Source: Ascaris suum | Taxonomy: Eukaryota > Nematoda > Chromadorea > Rhabditida > Ascarididae | Reading direction: 5' to 3' | DNA length: 64,000 bases | Assembly: GCA_013433145.1 (NCBI GenBank) | Contig: CM024191.1 | Location: forward strand, 4,232,501-4,296,500 | Position numbers and translations under genes: made by a program | Notes under the pieces: generated by a model | Database searches by the model: none | What the model was told of the DNA's origin: nothing | Seen by the model: the letters and a program-made list of their open reading frames with translations, nothing else | Part shown: positions 42,601 to 54,700 of the stretch, one piece after another | How the letters are laid out: every line of letters begins with the position of its first letter | Position numbering within the stretch: the first letter of the stretch is position 1

Positions 42601-43169
42601 GTGACCTTCGCGCGATCCACAAGCACCCTGTTTGGAGAGATTTACCTTTCTGTTATGCCAAGCGCAAACATTGGTCTTATTAACGTTTGGAATGTAGACG
42701 GTGTAGGAGGAGGTTGGCATATCGCAGAACTGCAGCACTAACAAATAGGTGTGGATGCGTTTTTTGCGTTGTGTTAGAAATTAATTTGCATATTTGATGC
42801 GTTTATCACGTTATAAGTAATTCAGTAGGTCGCTCTACGCTTGTTAGGCGGTTTCATGGTTAAGCGGATGTGAAAGCGCATTGAGGAAGCGTCACCTGCG
42901 GTAGACTTCGATTTATTGCGCTTATTTTGCTAATGCATATGAATGAGTATTTTTTCATTTCAGTGGGGTGGCTGAAACCTTGGATGATGCCAGAGATCCT
43001 CTCAGTAAAAATACCGGCGTCGTTGATGAAGGGGAACTCGACGACAAAGGGTACCTCACAAAAATTCATCAACGATTACAACTCAGGACACAAGCGACAG
43101 CCAAAAAGAGACGGATCTGAGTCAGCAGTAATGGAATGTCTTTCTGCTGATGCGAACGTCGAATCTTGA
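39666..43169 (+). CDS. SNUPN: Snurportin-1, snRNP nuclear import adaptor
   Basis: Snurportin-1 binds the trimethylguanosine cap of spliceosomal snRNPs and links them to importin-beta for nuclear import. Exons: 39666-39820, 39972-40209, 40660-40744, 41547-41725, 42434-42575, 42964-43169. They total 1005 bases, 334 residues (human 360). The importin-beta-binding region lies in about the first 70 residues: [20 protein letters not shown], then [11 protein letters not shown]. An acidic stretch EEEEMDVD follows. The cap-binding domain contains [74 protein letters not shown] and SPLVGWLKPW. The tryptophan of GWLKP (about residue 269) matches the human Trp276 that stacks on the cap. The C-terminal tail is basic and poorly conserved. 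The exon 2 acceptor (tttgag) is weak but is the one that keeps phase and the conserved helix. Confidence 0.95.
41055..41399 (+). other. Open reading frame inside SNUPN intron 3 (function unknown)
   Basis: About 114 codons are open on the sense strand in the 40745-41546 intron, with an ATG at 41079. Composition is balanced rather than AT-driven, but I see no known domain, no signal peptide and no clear splice signals around it. It may be a chance frame, an alternative exon or a decayed insertion. Confidence 0.2.
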
Positions 43170-46100
43170 AGAGCTATTCTGAAGCAGCTGGATGCCTTAT
43201 CCTGCTGTACGCTGTTTTTGCAGCCATTCATGATGTTAGCTGGCACCAATCAAAGCGGCAAGAGATTGTGGCAGATTTTGGTAGCAAGCAACCCCAGGAT
43301 TGGGCGTTCCATTACGGGATCGGAAATGAAAATGCCGATTATTTTTTTCATAAGTTTTTGGGGCCCGATGGCCTATTATTTTCGTTAGTGCTTTGCCTTA
43401 ATATGTGGATATGCTGATTATCCTTTGTAGAGGACTTTTTTCTGACCTAAAGGATTGTTAAGAAGAAAGAGGCTTCAATTTTTATTGCTACCTTCAATGC
43501 GCCGTAGCGCAAAACATGTGCCCAGCGAAAATTCGAACGTTAGGAACGACTATGAGTCTTTCAGTTACTCGATACTGATGTATGACATTCTTATATGGTA
43601 CAGTGTCTAACAGTGCTAGAGACAAGCAAAAGAGGGGTGGAAAAACCGTTTCTATCGGTTTCACTCCTATTCCAGTAATTGGATTATTGCGTTTTCTGGA
43701 TCAAAAGTTGTTCCTCGCTCTTTAAGCGAGAGAATAGTTAAAACTTATGAATTAGCAAAATGGTTTTTTATTCTCAATGGTATCACTATATGTTTGAACT
43801 CGTTTTTTATTTATTCCATAATCAAAAAATTTGCTAATTCTGCACAGTGCCAAAGTTTATTTGTAGTTATTTAACTCACGCGTCTATCGTTATTTTTGTT
43901 GAATACATGTTTGCCTTCACTTGTAAAGTTTTTGGCATTTGCACCTAATAACGGTTGCATTTAATTGCTTGATAGCGACTTAAGGCCACCCTATGAGGCT
44001 CTGCATTGAGGTTGTCTTGCTTACGCGCAACCAGCTATTCCGCTGTCATTCAGTCTGGTTGCATGTTCTCGTTTAAAGTAATCGTTCAAGTGTTTCTGAT
44101 TCCCTGTTTCCGCTGTCTCGTCTTATACATAAGGAAATTGCAATGAGGAAACATGTCAGCCCACAATTATATTTTAATCATGTGTTCGATTGCAGTTGTA
44201 CTGTTGATTTCACTTGACGATTTTGTACGCTTACGGTGCATTCTCAGCAAAACGCCTTATGTGTAGAACGTGTATATGTGCTCCGGTCGCCTATGTCTTC
44301 ATCGCCGTACTGTCGTGTTCTTCTACTCCACTCGTTGGTTTCATAAGATGGAGTGCATGAATTTCTTGCTAGAAGGAAATATGACGTCTTTAAGAAAGCC
44401 AAGAGAAGTTGGAAGCGTAATGATGTATTGATGGCATTGTTGATCTCGGACTGTGAGCATAACGCAGTCATCGCTTGCAGATTGGCTCTAGTGCCGTTGT
44501 CTATATTGGTTTCGATTTGAGTTAAAGCTCTTTATTTATCGAAGAACTACTTCACAACAATTAAAAGAAGCCGGAAGTGCAGCAGGTAGCGAGGAGTGCA
44601 TCCCCGATCATTAGCCATCAAGGCGAAGACATTCCCTCATTCTGCTAGTGCTCGAGACTGGTCTATTATCCCTTTTCTGTTGGTAATCGTGGTCATAACA
44701 GTGGTGATAGTCACACCTAAAGATACAGCCATTGCCTTCAGCTATACTGCCACTACATTTCACTACTGGAAAACAATTTGATGAGTTCTTTACGTTTAGG
44801 GATCAGTTTAAGAGGTTGTATGTATGGCGTCGTGGCGTATGCGACGATTTGACACCACAGCCACGTCAAGTAAGCGCTAGTAGTTCTTCAGGAAGGGAGT
44901 GAAGAATCTGATAGTAGACTTATCAAATAAGGCTCTTATTGAGTACATTCTGAGGTGCGTTGTACGAACATATAGGAGGAAGGAACAGATTTAATGCTGG
45001 AGGAGTCCTACGGTTAGTGAATTTCAGTCACTCACAGAACAGTTTGCTATGGAAATGGTAGGTTCCTGTAAAATAGCGAAGTTGATCCGATCCAGCTTCA
45101 ACGATCTAACTATGTGATGAAGTTTAGGTGAGTAAACGACAATTAAAAATTCCAAGGTAAGGTGGGAAAATGTGGGAGTATAACAGAACGGCCAAGAAAA
45201 ACCCGATGAGGAAGGCAATCGATTTAGCCACCTGACGATGTGTAGTTGATACGACAATAAGATGGCGCAGAGATTGGCTAACTGTTCATCAAGCTTCATC
45301 CATAACTTAGACGTTTAGTGACTAGGCCAATGCAGTAGAGTACAACAAATGCGCCAATTTTGTGCGCTCTGAAGTTCCTTCATTCTTGCACACTTATTCT
45401 TAGCCTTTAATGAGTTGTATCGACCTTCCTCACACCATCTCTTCGGTGTATGAAGCAGTTTCGCTGCTCGCTCAAGCGTTCTAGTACCGTCGCATTTTAA
45501 CTGACATAATCTGCTCAAAGTTGAGAAGTTCCACGACAAGCAACAATTTTATCAGGGCGAAAGTCTTAACGAAAAATCGCGCATCTTCCCAGCGAGGAGC
45601 CGATCAAAGAACGAGGACTCCGTACCACATCAGCCAAACTCACCAATGGGACATAGGGATAAAATTCATCCAAAAAGAATATTGACAGTTCGAGCTTGCC
45701 CTTGAATTGGTCCGCACGTGTTGCAGAATGTCGAAGCATTAGTACCGTACGAAGATGCTGTTGCATTTACACGGAACTACTAAGCAAATGGCAGTCAAAA
45801 CATCATTGATGTTCACCCCCCCTCTTTCCCTCCTCCTTCCTCCCATTTTCAAGCCGCTATCTTTCGTCATGCTTGGTAGCCTGCTCATCGGTCTTTCCCT
45901 TAATTTCCGCCCGTTTCATTTGCCCCTTGGCGATTAGCTGCGAGACCGCTTACAGAAGTTAAGCTTCTCATGCACACGAATATTGAATCTCAACACTTTC
46001 GCCTTGTTATCGCGCACAACCAATAACATTCAATGCTGCGATTTCTTAATACTAACAGGTAAGGACTTCCAACTACGCCACTATCCTCCTGAGAATGTTA

Positions 46101-47093
46101 TGATTAGGGTAAGTTCATATTCGCCACAGGAGTCGATTAGTTCTAAATATTGCAACCGAATACCACCTCGCACTACACGCACCTTCAGAAATCTCTCTCT
46201 ATGTAGTGTCTCGCGATACTGGCGGTTGCTGTAAGTGAACAGTGCCTGGACATTTGGTATCGGAACTGTGGTTCGTAGTAATGTGGGGAAAGGGGGGTAG
46301 GGGGAGGAAATTTGATCCTTGTATGTTTGGGCAGTACGTGTAGGAATGACCTGTGGACCAATCAGTAGTAGTGATAAGGAGTCATTTGCTTTTTTAAGAG
46401 CAACACAAAATTATTTTACTCAATTTACCATACAAAGGAAACTTGAGAATATTCAAAAGTCATTCACACCACCAGCAATAAATAATTCAGCATTTTAACG
46501 AGGGAAAGGATTATTTCTCAAGTGCTGAGACATTTCATTGACGCGTATTTCCAGAGGGCACTTCATACGGCAAATACGTAAATATATTCTCGAACATAAC
46601 GATATTAAAGGTAGATGTTTATCTGGATTAAAGAATTTCCGTCTTCCCATTATTTGATCATGCTCAGTAAACTTTTAAATCTCAGGTGCAATTCCTTCCT
46701 TGCATTGGTATATCAATAGGTAAATAAACGTACCGCCCGCCACTTTTCTCTGCGGGACGCCTGGGGGTAGTAGATTCAGAAGAGATTAAATCCATAAGGA
46801 TCATAACGAACTTGGCTGAAACATCCCAGATATCATTTGATCATAGATGACCTTCAGATTCTTATTGACAGGAGGAATTTCGAAAGATGGAAACACTTCT
46901 ACTTTAATAAAATCATTGAAATCATGGACGGAGTTTATTCTTAATACTCAAACTTCCAAACAGCTTTAAACCACTGCTGTTATCTCCCTGTGGACAAATA
47001 GCTGTGGATTTATAATCAGGCCTTTCGAAGGAGGGAGGTCGCAAAATTTCATGGGGATGTTTGTGTATGTATGATTATGTATGTATGTATGTA

Positions 47094-47152
<59 letters not shown>

Positions 47153-48786
47153 ATGCATATGTGTGAGTTCGGTGCTGTGATTTGATTTCTTGCTTTATCG
47201 TAACAAATGAAAACTCGCTGGATCTTCCACACATAAGAGGATACTTTTAGCAGATGATATCTGTGGTAAGCGGCAGAAAATTTTTAAGTATTGACGAGTA
47301 TCTCCTCGTATGGTAACCGTCCAAAGGACATTTCATGCCATCGAAAACTCGTTAGATCTCATAATGAATGGTGTTTTCCTTTTATTTCCATGGTTAAATC
47401 TAGTGACCTTTCTGTTCCTGTCTGCCTCATAAATGATTATCGATATTTTACACTCTTTTTAAATAAATATTTTTTTATTCGTATCCAAAATGTATCATCC
47501 GCCTGTAATACATCTTTCCTCTTTGCTTGTTTAATTGCGACAAAACCCGTTTGTCAACTGAAAAAAGCAATCGACTGCGGATTACTAGCTGCTGCTTCGC
47601 CACAATTCACCGCGCTTAGTACGTACACGAACCAACCGTACACACCATGCAAGTGAAAAAAACACCAGTATATCCGATCATACACTTCACCGTGAGGTGT
47701 ACGGGGTGAGCGTGAGGCCTCGCCAACAAAGCATTCCACATTTGTCGGCGTCGCAGAACCACGCGCCAAATGAATTTACACGTCTCGATTAATGCATGCA
47801 GTACCAATCGGTGCAGCCAACCCCTTGTCTGAGATACCAACCTCTCTTAAGTTATGTGCGGCGAATAACAGGTAGTGAGAGGTCAAAGAAGGAAACGATC
47901 ACATTTCTCAATTATTGTAAATCATCCACTAAGTATCCTTCTTTTGCTTTTGAGGACTTGCCGAGATAATATGCACAGGCAACGTTTTTATAAATTTTCA
48001 CTGCGTGGTGCAAATTTGATAGGATTTTTTCACCACAACCTTCTTTTGATTGCTACTCACGGGAACGTCATCGCTGCTGAAACTGAGCAGACGAAATCGA
48101 AAAGTGCGGGCAGAAGAAAGAATTAGAGCTATGACTTCCAGAGCCGTTGATCATTAAATTACTTTCACTGCCCTTAGCTCTCACCTGAAGCGTTTTTATA
48201 TCAGCAAAATTTAGTCGGCAGCTGTTACGCATCTAGCTTGTCAGCCAACATTCTATAAAGCACCCATAGTGGACGCCGATTGGCAGATAAGATTAAAAAA
48301 AGAGAGATTCGGAATATCTGAAAATAAACTTATTTCATTGAAGAGCGAGAAGTTGCTATTCGAATGTTATTACACAATGTTTGCTTTCCCGTATTTTCGC
48401 GGCGTACTGCTTTCTCCTGCTTATGCATGTAACGAATGGTTTTAGTAAATTGTTTTATGACGAAAAGGTGGCTAAATTATATGTTCCGGGTCGCTTGGAT
48501 ATGGGCAGTTTCTAGCAGGCAGAATGCAGGAAGTAGTTGCGGGTGCACACGACTAGCCAAGCATTCGATGAATCGGTGGCTGACTCATCGCCGATGCAAC
48601 CATAAACCCGTCCTAACGTGCCGTCGGCAGTCACCGCTCTCAGCCTCTAATTGAGCATCATCGCGATGCGACGTCCAAGGGTGCGCACCGCCGGCTTCGA
48701 GGGGCGTGTATCGCGAGGGTTGACGGCAGTCGGTGTATGGCTGCGGCGCATGTCGAGCACATTGGCCATAAGCACAAGTGTACTGC
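43170..48786. other. Long intergenic region, no supported gene
   Basis: About 5.6 kb between SNUPN and the secreted-protein gene. Open frames on both strands are short and without recognisable motifs. Bases 47075-47151 hold a compound microsatellite. Bases 48580-48900, just before and over the first exon of the next gene, are richer in G+C and CG dinucleotides, giving overlapping open frames on both strands. This may be promoter-proximal sequence. Confidence 0.45.
47075..47151. repeat. Compound microsatellite (TATG)n(TG)n
   Basis: About six units of tatg/atgt run directly into roughly 26 uninterrupted TG units. The antisense frames reading histidine-threonine repeats here (46966-47234 minus) come from the repeat and are not genes. 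Confidence 0.95.
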
Positions 48787-51700
48787 ATGAACATGTTGCG
48801 CACAGTTGCGCAAATATGTTGCTGCTCGCTGATGTTGCTGTCGAGGTGTTCGTTCGTCATTGGACAGCTCGACTGTGATATTCTGGATCAGGAATGTCGC
48901 ACACGCTATCGGCAAAACGTGCACGCTGGACAACCACTATTTAAGAGCCGTATTACGGGCAGTGGCGGTTCTTCGAGATGTAATTACCAGGATATTTGGC
49001 TTATTCCTGGGCGTGCAGACGCAAGTTGCAGTAAGTTATTTCGCAACCTCGTTTGTGGAATTATGGACGAGTGTTAGTGGGAAACGGCGATTTGCTTTTA
49101 GATTAGAGCTGGTTCGATTTCAAGTATGGTTTTGTCAGACCGTTTGACACGGGTGCGTAGAACTGAGTAAAATAGTGCGGTGGCGCTTGTTGATGCAAAT
49201 ATACGTGCCGGTAACGGAACTCGAACGCTGCAATAATATTTCGATCGATAACGGCGCTACCAACAAAATAGTGATTAGTGTTCAATATCTGCAACATTTT
49301 GCAATGTCCACTGCTTTCTGACTCGTTTTACTAGTGACTTGGTGTCATCCTCATCGGAAAGTAGGACTGCGGTCAGATAGCATACTTCCGCTATTGACAC
49401 GAGACTGTGCAGGTACTGTGCGGATACGGGGCTTAGCAAGATTCTTCGGCAAATGCTAAATGGTTTTGCTTGTGACGATTGCGAGATAACAAGTATCTAT
49501 AATCGTATCAACCCGTTCGCATCCAGATTATCCCTGAGGAACATCCTAGAACTCATATCATTTTCTCCAATCAATTTTTGTTTGTTTTAAATCCTTATGA
49601 GGTTTTTAGTCGCATGTAGTGAAAGTAAATGGCATTATTTATTGGCTTTAATAAGAATGAAAACCTAGAACGACATCTGTCATATTTATTAGGCTTACTC
49701 ATTGCCATAATTAAGAGTGCGCTAGTGAGCAATTGAAATAATTGTGGAGCTTGTATCATAGTTCTTAGAACGGTATCGTTTAATAATAGCTAGCGGTGGA
49801 GATGAGAAAGGAGCGAGAGGAGAGGGAACGGACGAATTATATAAGTCTAGAAACGGCTGGTCGTTTAAGGTGGCCGATTAGACGCCCGCTTTTCGAGCAT
49901 CAAATAAGCCGTAAATAAAAGAGAACATTATATAGCAAAACTAGTTCTGATCTATTTTCATGTAGAGCGCTGCTTTGATTCTTCTGACAGGGCTATTAAT
50001 GCTGCAAAAAAAAGATTTACCGCTTTGCGACATATGAAACCCGTCGTGCAATATAGGATTATTACTCGACGAGTGTCGTGGACATTGAATTTTTTGTTCA
50101 TATTGTCTATTGCTCCCATTTTTGGGCACTCATTTAACAACAACTATTTGTAGGAGTGAGTTTATTACGCAAAAAAAGAAAGCATTTGGAAATGATATTC
50201 GAATTTGCGAGTGAATTTCATGAAAGGTTGTTGAATATTGAAGTGGATTCAGTGAAAAGTTCTGGTTTTGCATAACTTCTCTCTCCATCGCCCTATCGCC
50301 ATGTTATACCTCTAACGATTTACTATGATTATATCAATACTAATTTAAAATATATTTATCCTTTTATCAGTGTGAAAGAGACTCGCCGCTCGCAAACGCT
50401 CTTCGATGCAATTATCCACGCACATGAAAGAATCCGTTTTGCCGGCAGAGCACTTTACGCGCTTCTCAAATTATATGCGAGCTTTCAGAAAGGAAATAAC
50501 AGTTTTCTTTTAATTTTTAACGAAGTATTTGAGTAATAAAGTAGTCTTATAGCGGGTATGAGAGCTTTTTTTTCGACATTCGAAAAGGATGTTTAAATTC
50601 AGGAGGGAACGTATCTTCAAGGAGACGCCTTCTGTTTTGTTTGGTTTATTTTCCTTGGATTTTTTCCTAGCCTCTTCCTGGACAGACGGGAGTGTTTCCT
50701 GAACAAGATAAGGTTTTAGATATCGGATGAGCACATAATAGAGCGATAAACCAAGTGCATTTGGTGCTATTTGTTACCTATTTTGGTAGGCGGCCAATTG
50801 GATATACTTCTGGTTAAAAGCGCTCAAAAGAGGCCGACTGATGCTCAGGAAATGCTTATGTTCAAGAGGTTTCTAAATTTCACGTCTTTCCGACAAGGAG
50901 TTTTCATTCAAAAATGGTCTGCATTCGGATAAATGCAGTACGTATGCTCCTCTAGGATTTTTTAATGCTGTACGAAGAAGTGGTTTATATTTTAAGGATG
51001 AGAGAGGGAGGAGAAGGGGTGTTTCTTATTTTCCGCTGTTTCGCTTCTAGCATTTTAGTTAGTCAATAGGATTCGTGGGGTATTGCTTGCGCAATAAGAA
51101 TACTAACCAAGAATCATTGACGCTTTATGTATTTGCGCGAATTTTCGATGTTCTTTAAGTGGACAGTTGCTGAATTTGCACTCTCTTAAGAGGAACTGAT
51201 AACGAAAGAGATGCTTGTGTTTTCCGCCGCTTTCCGTAAGTCATTTCAAACAGAAACTCTTGCCAGAGAGCAGAAAAAGATTTATGCTTTCAGCATAAGC
51301 TTCACTCCCAGAAGACAGATGTTCTTGAAATCGTCAACTTGAAAAGTCTATGTATAAAGTGCCTTTAAACTATTAAAACCACAAGACTTAGGTAAAGAGG
51401 AGGAGGTGAAGCCACAAATCTACAAAAAGGAAAGCCTTTAAGAAACAATAGGCATGTAAGTGATATTTTTAATACCACTTGTTGTTGAATTTTCGTCGAA
51501 TCTGGACAATTCGGGATTCTGGATTAAGGCAATTGATAAATCAGAGAAAATTCTATAATGACATGTAAACTGAGCATTCAGAAGTTAATGAAGAAGCAAT
51601 GATTATGATATTTAGACTCGATGCGCGGAAACGCTATATAAACTTTAGCATCCAACTGAAACCGATTTCTATTGTGGGAAGCAGTAGTTTGCATCGACTT

Positions 51701-54700
51701 GAACGTGAACGATGTTGATTTCCATATTTCGTTTCCTGCACATTTTAGTTTATATATTATAAATCTACCGCAGATTTATCTCTCATTTCCATTTCCGTCC
51801 CTTTTTCCTCGCGCGTTGTTTATTTCTCTTCTTCATCTTTTCAGTTCCCTCCTGCTTTCCTCTAAAACTAATAAGAAGTTTTTGTCATAGGAAGCAAATG
51901 AAAAAACGCACCGAGAGTTGGCGGAGGGGAATTGAAGACATGAAGTTGGTGCGATCTCGACTTGCGCATTTTAATGCATCAGCGCAACCGTTTATCCAAA
52001 TATTCGAGGGCGGTGACAAAGCATCTAAGAGTGTTTCTATATGAATCCAACCAGTTGCTCATATCCACAACCAGAAAAAAATTCCTTTTTGGACTTCACA
52101 ACACTCAGTAGGTTTGATCTTGTAAATTTTTATGCCCCTTTGACAGTAATTAACACATAAAAATGATGAGTCATGATAAAATAGGAGAATATGGCGAGAG
52201 CACTCGCTGTTTAGATATTTGTCCTTTAGTCTTCTTCTCATCTCTTGCTTTCCATACGCTTCGGCTACCCCACTACAGCTTGCTACCCTTTTTCCATGTC
52301 TCTTTGATGGATAACGAGTTTTCCGGATGTGATTGCACCTGACGAGGGTGAGATCGATGGCACTTCACGTTTCATCGATGCAACACGATTTGATGAATGT
52401 GTGTGCACGAATATCGCCACAATGGTTTTCCTGTTTTTGGGCAGCTGCCGTTAAGGGGCCTCACGATGATCGTCAACTGGTTTTGACGCTCCTCTATAAA
52501 TGCCAACTCAAAGCGTTTTGAGTGCTGTTTTCACCCAAGAAAAGCTGTGTCCTCATTTTCTCTATTGCATATAAGCGAAGATAAACAAACACACTTATAG
52601 CGATTAAAGCAACGAATCCACCTCAAACCACAAATTACAAACACACATGTGCCAATCATCCATTTGTATGCCTCATTCTTTCTTGCACTGAGTGCCCAAT
52701 AGTTGCTACTCCTAAGAGTTTGCAATTAGAATATCTTTCGTGTGCATGTTGCCCTAGCTTCACTGTGATGTGGTTTTGAATGTCGTTTATAAGATCCCAC
52801 AGATTTGAAGCTCAAAAGTTTCATTTTGCTTCTTCTCAAAAACACTTCAGTCCAAATCTCTTTCGTTTGGACTGAAGTGTTTTTGAGAATATACTGCATT
52901 GGGAGACTGTGGTTTGAACTCCTGCGTACGTGTGGACGGTTGGTTCAAATTTTTGCTCTCTCAGTTTTCGGAAATTGTGGATAAAAAGTTCAAACACGGA
53001 GTTTGTAACGAAGTTCTGTAGAAGAGTCTCTTCAGTGAGGCGTGCACTATCTAAAATACGCATTTTGCAGCCCGACCAGGAGCAAAGCGTATTTTGGAGA
53101 TTGATCCAAGACAAGTGGTAATCCGCCCCGAGGTCGTGAGGTTACCTGGTTGCTTCACAGTCGAAATCAAGAACATCCATATACTAGAACATGAGGATGC
53201 TATTGGGAATAGCTTCTTTGCGAAAGCCGAATACCAATGGTGGAATGTGAAGGACTTTTCCGAACTAAAGTGTCAGAATGCGAGTAACAATGGTTGTGGC
53301 GGATATGGTAACAACTGGTCAGGTTTTTTGTTTTCAAATTTTTCTCAGCCACAAAGCATTTTTCTTATTCGTTTTTTCTTCTCTCCTATTTTGAAAAAAA
53401 AGTGGCAATATTCTTTTTAATTTTCTGTAAACTATATTTAATATCACTATATGATTTATTCTGCGTTTCTAAGTGGATTAGCTGTGAAATGAAGTCAAAT
53501 ATTCGGTATTATAGACGACATGTGCATTTAGTTGTCATAATATTATACGGCATTGTGCAGTGTTATACGTATCATACGGTATAGGCCGTATGCGATACTA
53601 TAAATCTCTCATGTTTTTACATTCAAGTGATTGCGCTTCACTGTTGATCATATTAAACTAATAAAACTACAGTATCAGTTCACATCTCTTTTTATAACTT
53701 ATCAAAGCATTGCATTCTCAGAACAATGTGTTGATGTTGATACTTATTTATCTCATAGAATATCGTTTAATTGCAGTTATTATTGCGATATTTGCGAGAG
53801 CCTAAGTGAGCTAGGAAACTCGCAAGCGCACTCAACGTTAGCTGACCAATTACGTGGAATCAACTGTCCTGACCATTCCGGATTCTATACCTTCAGGTAC
53901 TGCAAGCATTTTTCGATGCTCTCCTTTTATCGTTAGCACATTGGAAACGTTTTCATTTGATGATTGATCTATATAAGCAGTCCACAAGAACTGCCGAATT
54001 TCACTTAAATAGTGAATGCTGTATCTACCCAGCTGTGATAAAAACAAGCTAACACTCTGAAGCAATATCCCCAAATCATTGACCTAGATGCTCAACTAGG
54101 ATAGGAGCAGCATTTCGAGAAAGACGAACGTCGGTTCACCGCTTTTGGTCATTCGTAAATTATTCACCTTGAGCGATCATTCGTAGGCGTTTTCACTCTG
54201 TGCAGACGAGACATTCCAAAAGGTTTTCATTGAAGATGATTGAAAGTTAGGAATTAGGAAGACTGAAGTGCTTCCATTTTTCGTGTTGAGGTGCAAAATT
54301 TTGCTTCAGTGTAATTCGAAGAAATGAATCATTGAAAAAGTGCAGAATAGGGCGACGTTTAAAAGCTATCGCTTTGTGCAGTCGACAACTTGAAATAAAC
54401 ACCGCGAAATAGTGGAAACTTCTTTGAAAGCGTTCTGAGCATATCTATTCTAGACTCCCATTTATTTAATCTTATTGCAATCGTTTTTATGAATCGCATT
54501 GCTAAATATCTGTGCAATATTTATTAATTTTTTCATCGTGCAGTGTTTTTACTTGTAATATTACTCGATTACATCGTTGAAACGGAACGGTTAACATTCG
54601 AAACACAAAGCTTCAGTGCATTTTCGATAAGCTCCGGAGAAGCTATTCGAGATTCGCCAATCGAAATTCAAAGTATTTGTTCTAAGAGATGAGAGCAATC

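Noticed and set aside
42576..42602. Later donor at 42601 for SNUPN exon 5
   Set aside because: It would duplicate the GW..P segment and break phase with exon 6. The GTTGGT donor at 42576 gives SPLVGWLKPW once and in phase.
20898..43169. NOL6 and SNUPN as one operon
   Set aside because: They are on the same strand, but the 1.2 kb spacer with its own AATAAA is much longer than usual nematode operon spacing, and nothing else indicates polycistronic transcription.
46966..47234. Minus-strand frames rich in His-Thr repeats
   Set aside because: They are translations of the TG microsatellite.
48585..48933. Several overlapping minus-strand frames of about 90 codons
   Set aside because: They oppose the first exon of the secreted-protein gene in a G+C-rich patch where stops are scarce. 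None has a start, signal or domain of interest.
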